From NCBI RefSeq assembly GCF_044761985.1, contig NZ_JBIWDK010000001.1:558001-622000 (forward strand): a stretch of 64,000 nt of DNA, in the 5' to 3' direction. The notes beneath the pieces were generated by a model, which saw only the letters and a list, made by a program, of their open reading frames with translations, did not search any database and was not told the origin of the DNA. A program made the position numbers and the translations under genes. This DNA comes from Peribacillus sp044761985. GTDB taxonomy: Bacteria; Bacillota; Bacilli; Bacillales; DSM-1321. Numbering within the stretch: position 1 is the stretch's first letter; each line of letters opens with the position of its first letter. Shown piece after piece: positions 35,796 through 44,099 of the stretch.

Positions 35796-36554
35796 GTGAG
35801 AAGATTTAACTTAGAGAATAAAGTGGCAATAGTGACTGGAGGCAACCGCGGATTAGGAAAAGCGATTTCGTTAGCGCTAGCGGAAGCTGGTGCAGATATT
35901 GTGATCGTCGGCCGGAATGAAGAAAAAAATAAAGAAGTAGTTGCCGAAGTGAAAGAGTATGGAAGAGCGGTAATCAGTATTCCGACGGACCTTCGGGATA
36001 TCTCAGCAACCAAAGAAATGATGGGAACAGTAGTTAGACACTTCGGAAAAATCGATATTCTAGTTAATAATGCAGGAATCTCCCATACACAGTTGGCCTT
36101 CGATATCTCCGAGAATGATTGGGATAAGGTAATGGACTTAAATGTAAAATCACTGTTTTTCTGTTGCCAATCTGCGGGGAAGGTAATGAAAGAGCAAGGA
36201 TATGGAAAAATTATCAACCTTGCCTCTGTAGCAGGTGCTGTCGGTGATTATGGGATAGCTCCTTATACGGCAAGTAAAGCTGCAGTAATTAATTTAACAA
36301 GGTCGTTGGCGCTTGAATGGGTAAGACATGGCATCCAAGTGAATGCGATTGGACCTGCCTACATTGAAACAGAGTTGAATAGACAAGAGTTAAGCAATCC
36401 AAAAATCCGAGCAAAATTGATTGGGAAGACTCCGATGAATCGATTAGGAGAACCAGAAGAAATAACAGGTGCTGTCATTTTGTTAGCTTCGGAGGCTAGC
36501 AGTTTTATCACAGGGCAAACGATTTATATAGATGGTGGATGGTTAGCTCAATAA
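35796..36554 (+). CDS. SDR-family oxidoreductase
   Basis: 252-residue classical SDR with TGGNRGLG, IVGRNEE (Arg after beta-2, NADP possible), NNAGISHTQ, NLASVAG, catalytic YTASK and FITGQTIYIDGG. An in-frame TTG at 35739 would add 19 unconserved residues; GTG 35796 with AAGGATG is preferred. It leads the second dehydrogenase-kinase module, as another SDR follows the first. Confidence 0.83.
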   Translation: MRRFNLENKVAIVTGGNRGLGKAISLALAEAGADIVIVGRNEEKNKEVVAEVKEYGRAVISIPTDLRDISATKEMMGTVVRHFGKIDILVNNAGISHTQLAFDISENDWDKVMDLNVKSLFFCCQSAGKVMKEQGYGKIINLASVAGAVGDYGIAPYTASKAAVINLTRSLALEWVRHGIQVNAIGPAYIETELNRQELSNPKIRAKLIGKTPMNRLGEPEEITGAVILLASEASSFITGQTIYIDGGWLAQ

Positions 36555-36637
36555 GTATTGTATTCTCTTTGGGGAAGGCAATGTTTCCTTATCATGATAT
36601 GAAATAAATGAAGAAAAAAACAAAAGGAGGGATAATC

Positions 36638-37849
36638 TTGTTTGACTTTACCCCAAATGGAGCGCAAAAAGCAATGGTAGATAAAGCAACCGAAATTATG
36701 CACAATTATGTTTTTCCAAATGAAAAATATATGATCCCGCATCGTGGATTACCTCAGGAAATTTTAAAGCCATTACAACAAATTGTGAAGGAAAATGGTT
36801 TGTGGGCTGGACATCTACCAAAGGATGTAGGTGGAATGGGAATGGGTTTTGTCTCATTAGGATTGCTGTCAGAAGTGATTGGTCAAAGTCCTATCGGCCC
36901 ATATGTTTTTGGTTCAATGGCTCCTGACGCTGGTAACGGTGAGATTTTAGTTCATGCAGCGACTGAGGAACAAAAACAAAAATATTTAAAGCCACTGGCA
37001 GATTATGAAGTTCGTTCCTGTTTTGCTATGACGGAGCCGGAAGTATCAGGTTCTGACCCAAGAACACTCCAAGGAACAGCAATAAAAGATGGAAACGAGT
37101 GGATCATCAATGCCCATAAGTGGTTTACCACTGGTGCAGAGGGAGCTGCTTTTGCCATTGTGATGGTCGTAACAGACCCGGAAGCCGAGCCTCATCATCG
37201 CACGAGCTTGTTCCTTGTAGATACTGGGACACCAGGCTTTGAGATTGTGCGTGAAGTGCCTGTCATGGGAGATCATTATATAGGAGGACATTGTGAAGTT
37301 CGGTTTCATAATTGCCGAATTTCAGAGAATAATTTGCTGGGGAAACGAGGAGATGGATTCAAACTAGCTCAGCTTCGATTAGGTCCTGGGAGGATTACCC
37401 ACTGCATGCGCTGGCTAGGTGTAGCACGACGGTCCTTGAATGAAATGATAGCCTATTCTTTAACGAAAAAAGATGGGGCTCAAACACTGGCAGATTCGCA
37501 AATTATTCAAAACGATCTTGCAGATTCAGAAGCAGAAATTCAGGCTTCCAGATTACTAACACTACAAGCTGCCTGGAAAATGGACCAAGGGGACCAAGCA
37601 AGGAAAGAAGTTTCACTTGCTAAGTTATATGGTGCTCAAGTCTTAAATAATGTCATCGACCGAGCTATTCAAAATCTAGGAATGTTGGGATTGACGCCAA
37701 ATACACCACTAGAAGGGTTATATAGAGAAGCAAGAGCCGCTCGAATTTATGATGGAGCGGATGAGGTACATCGAATGGTGGTTGCTCGACAGGTATTAAA
37801 GAATTACCAATCAAAGGAGAAACTATATGAGCAAACTACAAGTCAATGA
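36638..37849 (+). CDS. ACAD10/ACAD11-like acyl-CoA dehydrogenase (module 2)
   Basis: 403 residues, paralogous to the gene at 13158. Shared marks include GSMAPDAGNGEIL, CFAMTEPEVSGSD, LGPGRITHCMRWLG and a substituted catalytic position (IYDGADEVH, Asp near residue 372). Near the C terminus the usual HGG stretch is NLGMLGL, so the FAD-adenine contact differs from module 1. An ATG lies at 36608, but TTG 36638 is six bases after AGGAGGG and gives the family-like N terminus. The kinase gene overlaps its end by 23 bases. Confidence 0.82.
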   Translation: MFDFTPNGAQKAMVDKATEIMHNYVFPNEKYMIPHRGLPQEILKPLQQIVKENGLWAGHLPKDVGGMGMGFVSLGLLSEVIGQSPIGPYVFGSMAPDAGNGEILVHAATEEQKQKYLKPLADYEVRSCFAMTEPEVSGSDPRTLQGTAIKDGNEWIINAHKWFTTGAEGAAFAIVMVVTDPEAEPHHRTSLFLVDTGTPGFEIVREVPVMGDHYIGGHCEVRFHNCRISENNLLGKRGDGFKLAQLRLGPGRITHCMRWLGVARRSLNEMIAYSLTKKDGAQTLADSQIIQNDLADSEAEIQASRLLTLQAAWKMDQGDQARKEVSLAKLYGAQVLNNVIDRAIQNLGMLGLTPNTPLEGLYREARAARIYDGADEVHRMVVARQVLKNYQSKEKLYEQTTSQ

Positions 37850-38867
37850 GATTAATTGGTCCATTGTCGAGGAGTATCTCCGTCAAGAAATACAAGGGCT
37901 CAGTTCTTCCCCCCTTGAGGTAAACCAATTCTCAGCAGGATATTCGAACTTAACTTACCTTATTTCTATTGGGGACTGGCAAGGAGTTTTGAGAAGGCCA
38001 CCATTTGGTCCCATTCCTCCCAAGGCCCATGATATGAAAAGAGAGTTCGAAATACTTGAAAAATTGAATCGTGCTTTCCCGCTTGCACCAAAGCCATATT
38101 TATACTGTGCGGACCCAAATATTATGGAACGCCACTTTTATGTGATGGAGAAAAAAGAGGGGTGTGTGTTTGATGAAACTATCCCAAATGAATATGAAAA
38201 TAAGGAAAACGTAGGACAACGTGCATCAAAAGCTTTGGTTGATACACTAGTCAAATTGCATGCTGTTAATTATAAAACTGCTGGGTTAGATACCATCGGT
38301 TATCCAGATGGCTATTTAGGTCGACAGGTGAATGGGTGGATCAAGCGGTTCCACCAAGCAAAAACAAATGATATTCCTGCTGTCAGCTCTTTGGAAAATT
38401 GGCTTCTTGATAATATACCACCTTCTCTTTCGCCAACCATTGTTCATAATGATTTTAAATTGAATAATATGATGTTTGCAGCTAATGACCCTGGAGAGGT
38501 AATTGGTGTTTTTGATTGGGAGTTAAGTACAATTGGTGATCCACTAACCGACTTAGGTACGACACTTGCCTATTGGACCGAACCCGATGATAAAGTGACA
38601 GGGTTATCATCCGTTACAATGAATCCTGGATTTTTTACCAGAAGAGAAATATTAGAACTTTATGGTGAAAAAAGCGGTCGGGATATCACACATATTGACT
38701 ATTACTTGACTTTCGCCTTTTACAAAGTTGCCGTGATTCTTCAGCAAATCTATTATCGTTGGCAAATCGGGGAGGCAAAAGATAAGCGGTTTGGAAAATT
38801 GGATATAGGGATCAAGAATTTATTAGAACAAGCCACTAAGGCGCAGAGAAAAGAAATGCTTCGCTGA
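37827..38867 (+). CDS. APH-family kinase, ACAD10/11 kinase-domain type (module 2)
   Basis: 346 residues, paralogue of the kinase at 14487: FSAGYSNLTYLI, RRPPFGPIPPKAHDMKREF, catalytic HNDFKLNNMMF and VFDWELSTIGDPLTDLG. The DWELSTIGDPL stretch is very close to the kinase domain of animal ACAD11. The overlap with the preceding dehydrogenase gene (23 bases) and the AAAGGAG site inside it indicate translational coupling. Expected to phosphorylate a hydroxyl of an acyl-CoA; ATP-dependent role inferred from the fold. Confidence 0.84.
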   Translation: MSKLQVNEINWSIVEEYLRQEIQGLSSSPLEVNQFSAGYSNLTYLISIGDWQGVLRRPPFGPIPPKAHDMKREFEILEKLNRAFPLAPKPYLYCADPNIMERHFYVMEKKEGCVFDETIPNEYENKENVGQRASKALVDTLVKLHAVNYKTAGLDTIGYPDGYLGRQVNGWIKRFHQAKTNDIPAVSSLENWLLDNIPPSLSPTIVHNDFKLNNMMFAANDPGEVIGVFDWELSTIGDPLTDLGTTLAYWTEPDDKVTGLSSVTMNPGFFTRREILELYGEKSGRDITHIDYYLTFAFYKVAVILQQIYYRWQIGEAKDKRFGKLDIGIKNLLEQATKAQRKEMLR

Positions 38868-38921
38868 GACTCTTCTGTATCCATTAGTTAAGAAAATAAT
38901 CCAAATTATGATGGGGGTGGA

Positions 38922-40076
38922 ATGACCTTGGCTAACGAGTTATTGAAACCGGAGTTAGAAAATGTAAAAGAAATTTTATCATCCATTTTATGCGATTATG
39001 CAGAAAATGCTGAGCAGTCATCCAAAAGAGATAGAAAAGAGTTGTCGAATGAAATCGTTAAACGGTTAAAACAAGTAGTTGATGATTATGGTTTAGATGG
39101 AATCGGTACAAATGAGGAATGGGGCGGCACGGAGATATCCTTACTTGATAGAACGAAATTAGTAGAGGAAGCTTCCAAGCACCCATTTGGTCTTTACCAT
39201 CCAGCTGCAGATGTGTTCGGAGGGGCATTTCCAAGTTTTTTAACTGAGTGTACGAACAAACAGCGGGACTATTTTCTAAAGCCTGCCATGAAAACTGAAA
39301 GAGGCTGTTTTATCGCCGTTTGGGAGGAAGCTGAAGATAATGATTTAACCAAATTAACCACATCAGCTATTCGAGATCAAGACAGTTGGATCATCACTGG
39401 TGAAAAGTCCTATATACAAAACCTAGATACATCGGGTTTTGGTGTTATCCTTGTAAATTGTCAACTTGAAAGTGGAGAGCTTAAACCAACTCTTTTTCTA
39501 TTAGATTCTGTTGACCAATTGGAAAGGAAAGAAATGACTTTAATTGATGTACATTCTGCACACTCTATTATTTTTAATCAAACACGAATTTGTGACAATC
39601 AACGTATTGGTGCGATAGGTGATGGAACGAGATTTATAAAACAGTGGTTAGCCGAATCACAAGTTTTACTTGCCGCAAAATGCTTAGGTGTTTCCGTTCA
39701 AGCTATTGAATATGGGAAAGAATTCGCGAAAAAGAGGATTACGAGAGGAAAACCGCTTGCTGAATTTCCAACAATTCGAAATATGCTCGGGAAAGCGTAT
39801 ATCTCGTTGCAATCGGCTAGATTAATAGTGCAAGATGCTGCAAAAAGGATCGATAAGAATGAAGAGGATTGGGAGCTAATTGCTCAAACTGCGAAACTTC
39901 AGGCTACAGAAACTGCTTCAAAAATTGTGGATGATGTCTTACAAATTCATGGAGGTGCTGGTTTTGCTGGTGACTTGCCAATAGAAAGGTGGTATAAGGA
40001 GATTCGAATAGCAAGAGTAAACCATCTTAAATCGGAAACAATTATTGAAAATGTCTCATCTAAAGTATTGGAGTAA
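38922..40076 (+). CDS. Divergent acyl-CoA dehydrogenase homologue
   Basis: 384 residues. The fold is recognisable from IQIHGGAGFAGD-like text (LQIHGGAGFAGDLPIERWYK), SWIITGEKSYIQ and a final helix bundle, but several motifs are weak. The expected AMTEP is replaced by IAVWEEAED, and the catalytic YEGT region reads VNHLKSETI, with His where Glu is usual. It could be a non-dehydrogenating partner (lyase, isomerase or structural subunit) of the module-2 enzyme. ATG start with a GGGGGTGG site. It follows the kinase by 54 bases. Confidence 0.7.
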   Translation: MTLANELLKPELENVKEILSSILCDYAENAEQSSKRDRKELSNEIVKRLKQVVDDYGLDGIGTNEEWGGTEISLLDRTKLVEEASKHPFGLYHPAADVFGGAFPSFLTECTNKQRDYFLKPAMKTERGCFIAVWEEAEDNDLTKLTTSAIRDQDSWIITGEKSYIQNLDTSGFGVILVNCQLESGELKPTLFLLDSVDQLERKEMTLIDVHSAHSIIFNQTRICDNQRIGAIGDGTRFIKQWLAESQVLLAAKCLGVSVQAIEYGKEFAKKRITRGKPLAEFPTIRNMLGKAYISLQSARLIVQDAAKRIDKNEEDWELIAQTAKLQATETASKIVDDVLQIHGGAGFAGDLPIERWYKEIRIARVNHLKSETIIENVSSKVLE

Positions 40077-40141
40077 CAAAAAATAATAAAGTAATAGTTT
40101 CATATAAAAGTTATTAAGTATCCATACTAGGAGGAATGTAT

Positions 40142-41293
40142 ATGCGTGAAGTGGTCATTATAGAGGGAGTTCGGACTCCTGTTGGAAAACGAAAAGGGGT
40201 TCTCAGTTCTATTCGTCCGGACGAATTAGCTGCTCATGTTTTAAACGAAGTAGTAGTACGTGCGGGCATAAGCACTAGTCTCGTAGAAGATGTCATATTG
40301 GGTTGTGTAACCCAAATAGAAGAACAAACATATAACATTGCCCGAATATCTGCCTTAATGGCAGGCTTTCCAATTCAGGTACCAGGGACAACAATTGACC
40401 GCCAGTGTGGATCTGGTCAACAGGCGATACATTTTGCGGCGCAAGCAATTATGAGTGGGGATATGGATATTGTGATCGCTGGCGGTGTGGAAAGTATGAC
40501 TCGTGTCCCAATGGGATCATCGCGGAAAAATACCGATTGGAGTGAGATGCTGACTTCTCGCTTCGACATGATCCACCAGGGGTTATCTGCGGAAAAGATT
40601 GCTGACAAATGGGGATTTACCCGGAAACAGTTAGATGAATTTTCCTTAGAAAGTCATCATCGTGCATTGAACGCCCAAAGAGAAGGAAAGTTTGAGAGGG
40701 AGATAATGCCACTACAGGTCAAACTTGAAGACGGAACAGTCATCAAGGTTAAACAAGATGAGGGTCCTCGTGAAGGATCAACCATTGAAAAACTGGGAAC
40801 CCTTAAGCCAGCATTTGCGGAGGATGGAAAAATTCATGCAGGCAACTCAAGTCAAATGAGTGACGGGGCTGCAGCATTACTACTTATGTCTAAGGAGAAG
40901 GCGGAGGAATTAGGGCTTAAACCTAGGTTCCGAATCGCTGCCCGTGCAGTGATTGGTTCTGATCCTATCTTAATGCTGACGGGACCTATTGACGCCTCTA
41001 AACAAGTATTAAATAAAGCAGGACTAACGATTGAAGATATGGATGTATATGAAGTGAATGAAGCATTTGCGTCTGTTCCAATGTGTTGGTTAGAAGAAAT
41101 GAAAGCAGACCCTAGAAAATTGAATCCAAATGGTGGCGCAATTTCTTTAGGTCATCCTCTTGGTGCTACAGGTGCTCGTCTTATGGTTTCGATGATGCAT
41201 GAACTCGAAAGCACTGGTGGTAGATTTGGACTTCAAGCTATCTGTGAAGGTGGTGGGATGGCTAATGGAACTATTATAGAAAGAATCTACTAA
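40142..41293 (+). CDS. Acetyl-CoA C-acyltransferase (thiolase)
   Basis: 383-residue classical thiolase for the last step of beta-oxidation. Nucleophilic Cys in DRQCGSGQQAIH (about residue 89), catalytic His in NGGAISLGHPLGATGAR and second Cys in AICEGGGMANG, all intact. Start ATG 40142 is seven bases after TAGGAGG; the ATG at 40136 is too close to it. It probably releases acetyl- or propionyl-CoA from the island substrate. Confidence 0.92.
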   Translation: MREVVIIEGVRTPVGKRKGVLSSIRPDELAAHVLNEVVVRAGISTSLVEDVILGCVTQIEEQTYNIARISALMAGFPIQVPGTTIDRQCGSGQQAIHFAAQAIMSGDMDIVIAGGVESMTRVPMGSSRKNTDWSEMLTSRFDMIHQGLSAEKIADKWGFTRKQLDEFSLESHHRALNAQREGKFEREIMPLQVKLEDGTVIKVKQDEGPREGSTIEKLGTLKPAFAEDGKIHAGNSSQMSDGAAALLLMSKEKAEELGLKPRFRIAARAVIGSDPILMLTGPIDASKQVLNKAGLTIEDMDVYEVNEAFASVPMCWLEEMKADPRKLNPNGGAISLGHPLGATGARLMVSMMHELESTGGRFGLQAICEGGGMANGTIIERIY

Positions 41294-41469
41294 CATTTAA
41301 CTCATGCAGGTAATCTATAGGTTTAAATGAGACTCAAAAAGTCTCTAAACGGAAGGGATAAATACTTCCACTTGAAGAAGGATAGAAAATGTGTCAAAGC
41401 ATTTTATAAACAACGTACAACTTTCACGCATTGTTAATCATAAAATCAAAGAACAAGAGGAGTGAGTTT

Positions 41470-42333
41470 TTGAAAAAAATAATCAATCGCCTTACTGTCA
41501 TTGGATCAGGTGCTATGGGATCACAAATTGCGATGGTTTCAGCCCTTGCTGGTATAGATGTTTATTTAAGAGATATTAGTGAAGAAAGCCTAAGAAAAGC
41601 AGAAGAATCATTGAATGGTCATATGAAAAAAAGAATACTCAAAGGTAAATTATCTTCTCAAGAAGTAGAAGAAGCTTTTTCAAGACTGCATTTTGTAACG
41701 TCTTTAGAAGAAGCACTAAACGATACAGAATTTGTGATTGAAGCCATTGTGGAAAATTTGGAAGTAAAACGGCAATTATTTTCCGAAGTAGACAAATTGG
41801 TTTCAGAGGATGTGATTATCGCGACGAATAGCTCGACGATTGTAAGTTCGAAACTAGCGGATGCGACAAAGCGTCCACACAAGGTATGTAATCTTCATTT
41901 CTTTAATCCTGTGCTAGTAATGGAATTGGTGGAGGTTGTAAAGGGGCTCCATACGTCAAACGAAACAGCGGCCACTGCGGTTGAGTTTGTAAAACAAATC
42001 AACAAGACTCCAATTTTATTAAAAAAGGAAATTTCCGGATTTGTCGCTAATAGAATTTTGGGTGCACTAATTGATGAAGCAATTTATTTACTAGAAAATG
42101 ATGTAGCGACTGTAGAGGAAATTGATCTTGCTTGTAAGAAAGCGCTTAATCACCCGATAGGTCCGTTTGCTTTGCTTGATTTAACCGGAATTGATGTGAA
42201 TTATTATATCAGACAAATCCTATATGAAGAAACTGGCGACGAATCAAAAAAGCCGCAAAGGGTCATCAAAGAAAAATATTTTAATGGAGAATATGGAAGG
42301 AAAACAGGAAAAGGTTTCTATACTTATAGTTAG
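41470..42333 (+). CDS. 3-hydroxyacyl-CoA dehydrogenase (3-hydroxybutyryl-CoA type)
   Basis: 287 residues, the usual length of the stand-alone family (MmgB/Hbd). Rossmann motif GSGAMGSQIA, the NSST segment, catalytic His in HFFNPVLVMELVE, and GFVANRILGALIDEA are present. The start is TTG 41470 after AAGAGGAGTGAG; an earlier in-frame TTG at 41431 has no site. NAD-dependent oxidation of 3-hydroxyacyl-CoA, upstream of the thiolase step. Last gene of the island. Confidence 0.9.
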   Translation: MKKIINRLTVIGSGAMGSQIAMVSALAGIDVYLRDISEESLRKAEESLNGHMKKRILKGKLSSQEVEEAFSRLHFVTSLEEALNDTEFVIEAIVENLEVKRQLFSEVDKLVSEDVIIATNSSTIVSSKLADATKRPHKVCNLHFFNPVLVMELVEVVKGLHTSNETAATAVEFVKQINKTPILLKKEISGFVANRILGALIDEAIYLLENDVATVEEIDLACKKALNHPIGPFALLDLTGIDVNYYIRQILYEETGDESKKPQRVIKEKYFNGEYGRKTGKGFYTYS

Positions 42334-42773
42334 TAGCAGTATAATCCATTAACAACCCATGAGTTCATCAGTCGGTTGAACAAAAGGATATGCCGTCACC
42401 CCAAGAAAAGCTAATGATCCTTGGCGAGTCGTTGTAACGTTTATAAAGAGGGCGAATGGATATACCTCTAAAGTTCAATAAGTTCTATAGGGAATACAAT
42501 TATTTTCACTTGAAAATTCGATACCAAAATAGGCCAAGCACTTTCCCAAAGATGCCTTGGCTTATTTCACTTTTTGAATAATTATTTTGATCACTGAATA
42601 GAGAATGAAGAACTTAATGAATATCTCTACGATTATTTCAGGAAAAAGGCTGTATCTAAAAAAGGTTAGCTAGCATGGGTTTGGTCCAATACCGTATTCA
42701 CACTAGATAATTAATGGTCGAATACATAACTCGTCAGTACATCTTTGGTACCTTTTTCATTAAAGTAGGACTG
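42334..42773. other. Right border of the island: gene-free, with a coding-like fragment
   Basis: No full gene. Bases 42380-42481 can be read as 33 codons plus stop (containing VTPRKANDPWRVVVTFIKRA) without a start, in a composition that looks protein-like; it may be the remnant of a lost gene. A 12-bp hairpin lies at 42527-42567. The rest is AT-rich with nothing recognised. Confidence 0.4.
42527..42575. terminator. Hairpin between the island and a leftward small gene
   Basis: AAATAGGCCAAG (42527-42538) pairs with CTTGGCTTATTT (42556-42567) with one G-U, followed by CACTTTTTG. It could serve transcripts from either side. Confidence 0.55.
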
Positions 42774-43034
42774 TTAATCCCATTCAGGTTGTAGAATAGA
42801 ACAATACTCAGCCTTTTGAAGGGAGTAATGAAAACTTCTAAAGAAATAAGAGAAATCATCAAAAAGGAGTGTATGATTTTCATTGAAATCATACGAATCC
42901 AGAAATTTTTCAATAATGGATTGTTGATCTACTAGGTCGAATAATCCTGTTACATAAAGTTGATAGCTGAATTTATCATATAATGAATGAAAGCCTGTAT
43001 CTTCAAAAATTTGCTTTACTAAATTTAATTCCAC
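42774..43034 (-). CDS. Small hypothetical protein
   Basis: 86 residues, acidic and rich in Phe and Tyr, no signal peptide or membrane helix, not recognised. The start is GTG at 43034, with AAAGGAG nine bases upstream on the - strand, which is the main support for a real gene. It stands alone, divergent from the membrane-anchored protein gene to its right. Confidence 0.55.
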   Translation of the reverse strand: MELNLVKQIFEDTGFHSLYDKFSYQLYVTGLFDLVDQQSIIEKFLDSYDFNENHTLLFDDFSYFFRSFHYSLQKAEYCSILQPEWD

Positions 43035-43235
43035 CTGTATTCACTCCTTTAAAACAATATACCTTTATATCCTTTTAGCTATTCAAAGATAATGGAATAA
43101 ATGATTAAATGATTAAATGACATGATATATACTGGAATAATAAACAGAAATGGTATTTACTTTATCACTATCATATTTATATGGTAAGATTGAAAAGATT
43201 TAAAAAATAAAAAGTTAGAGTAAAGGAAGATACCG

Positions 43236-43817
43236 TTGAAAAAACCAGTAAAACTCATAATTGCACTTTCACTCATTATTATTGTTATATTGATGTTTTT
43301 TGTGTCTAAGGTAGTTTTTAACTCGGATAATAATTCTGAAGAAGCTGCTGATACGACTGTAATTTCTAAAGATTCAAGTTATCTGAAAGATACGGAAAAA
43401 GTATATATAGTCCAGGAATACAATGCAAAGAAAAAGAAAGATATTAAATTTGAACTAAGCTTTATTGGAACATCTAAAGGGTATGATACATGGTATGGAG
43501 CGGATACTTATTTAGAGAAGGAAAACAAGTATGGCTTATTTTACGGTGACGATAAACTACTGGCTTACCCGGTAGAGGTGGGCAAAAAGTGGGATGTCAA
43601 GCCTTTTACTTTCAACATTGAATCTGTTGATGAAACGGTTACAACTCCGGCAGGAACCTTTAATAACGTCGTAAAGGTTAGAACGACTGAAAATGGTTCA
43701 GATGAATACAATCTTACCTATTATGCAAAGGGTGTAGGTCAGATTTTAAAGGAATCTGTTGATTCTTCTAATAAAAAGACCATAAGGTTTGAACTCCAGG
43801 AAATAAAAGAAAAGTAA
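43236..43817 (+). CDS. Hypothetical membrane-anchored extracellular protein
   Basis: 193 residues. An N-terminal hydrophobic helix (about 7-27) with two Lys before it looks like a signal anchor. The remainder is a hydrophilic extracellular domain with VEVGKKWDVKPFTF and TTPAGTFNNVVKVRT, a pattern typical of small beta-rich secreted proteins of bacilli whose function is unknown. TTG start at 43236 with AAAGGAAG six bases upstream. A strong terminator follows. Confidence 0.75.
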   Translation: MKKPVKLIIALSLIIIVILMFFVSKVVFNSDNNSEEAADTTVISKDSSYLKDTEKVYIVQEYNAKKKKDIKFELSFIGTSKGYDTWYGADTYLEKENKYGLFYGDDKLLAYPVEVGKKWDVKPFTFNIESVDETVTTPAGTFNNVVKVRTTENGSDEYNLTYYAKGVGQILKESVDSSNKKTIRFELQEIKEK

Positions 43818-43843
43818 TTGAGAAGTCGGCCTGTTTTTAAGAG

Positions 43844-43881
43844 AACCCACAGAGAGTTTCATTCTCTCTGTGGGTTTTTTT
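43844..43881 (+). terminator. Strong intrinsic terminator
   Basis: Perfect 13-bp stem (AACCCACAGAGAG with CTCTCTGTGGGTT), seven-base loop and seven Ts, ending the 43236-43817 gene. Confidence 0.9.
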
Positions 43882-44005
43882 GAAGTGGGGCAAACGAAAA
43901 GGTAACTTAAGTGGTAGTCCTCTAGATTATGACAGATCTTATATCGTCCAAGTCTTTTCACGTTTAGAGGGTTGTCAGATGGGGATAATGTTCATACAGA
44001 AGAGA

Positions 44006-44057
44006 TGTAAAAAAAGAACGGATTGAACTAGCCCTAAGCTAATCCATTCCGTTCTTT
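44006..44057 (-). terminator. Terminator of the permease gene
   Basis: On the - strand, AAAGAACGGA pairs perfectly with TCCGTTCTTT, with further pairing in between (GGATTAGC with GCTAGTTCAATCC), and a T7 tract follows. It lies about 45 bases past the permease stop. Confidence 0.85.
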
Positions 44058-44099
44058 GCTTTTACCAAAACCTATACTTAATAACGATTAAAATCATGC

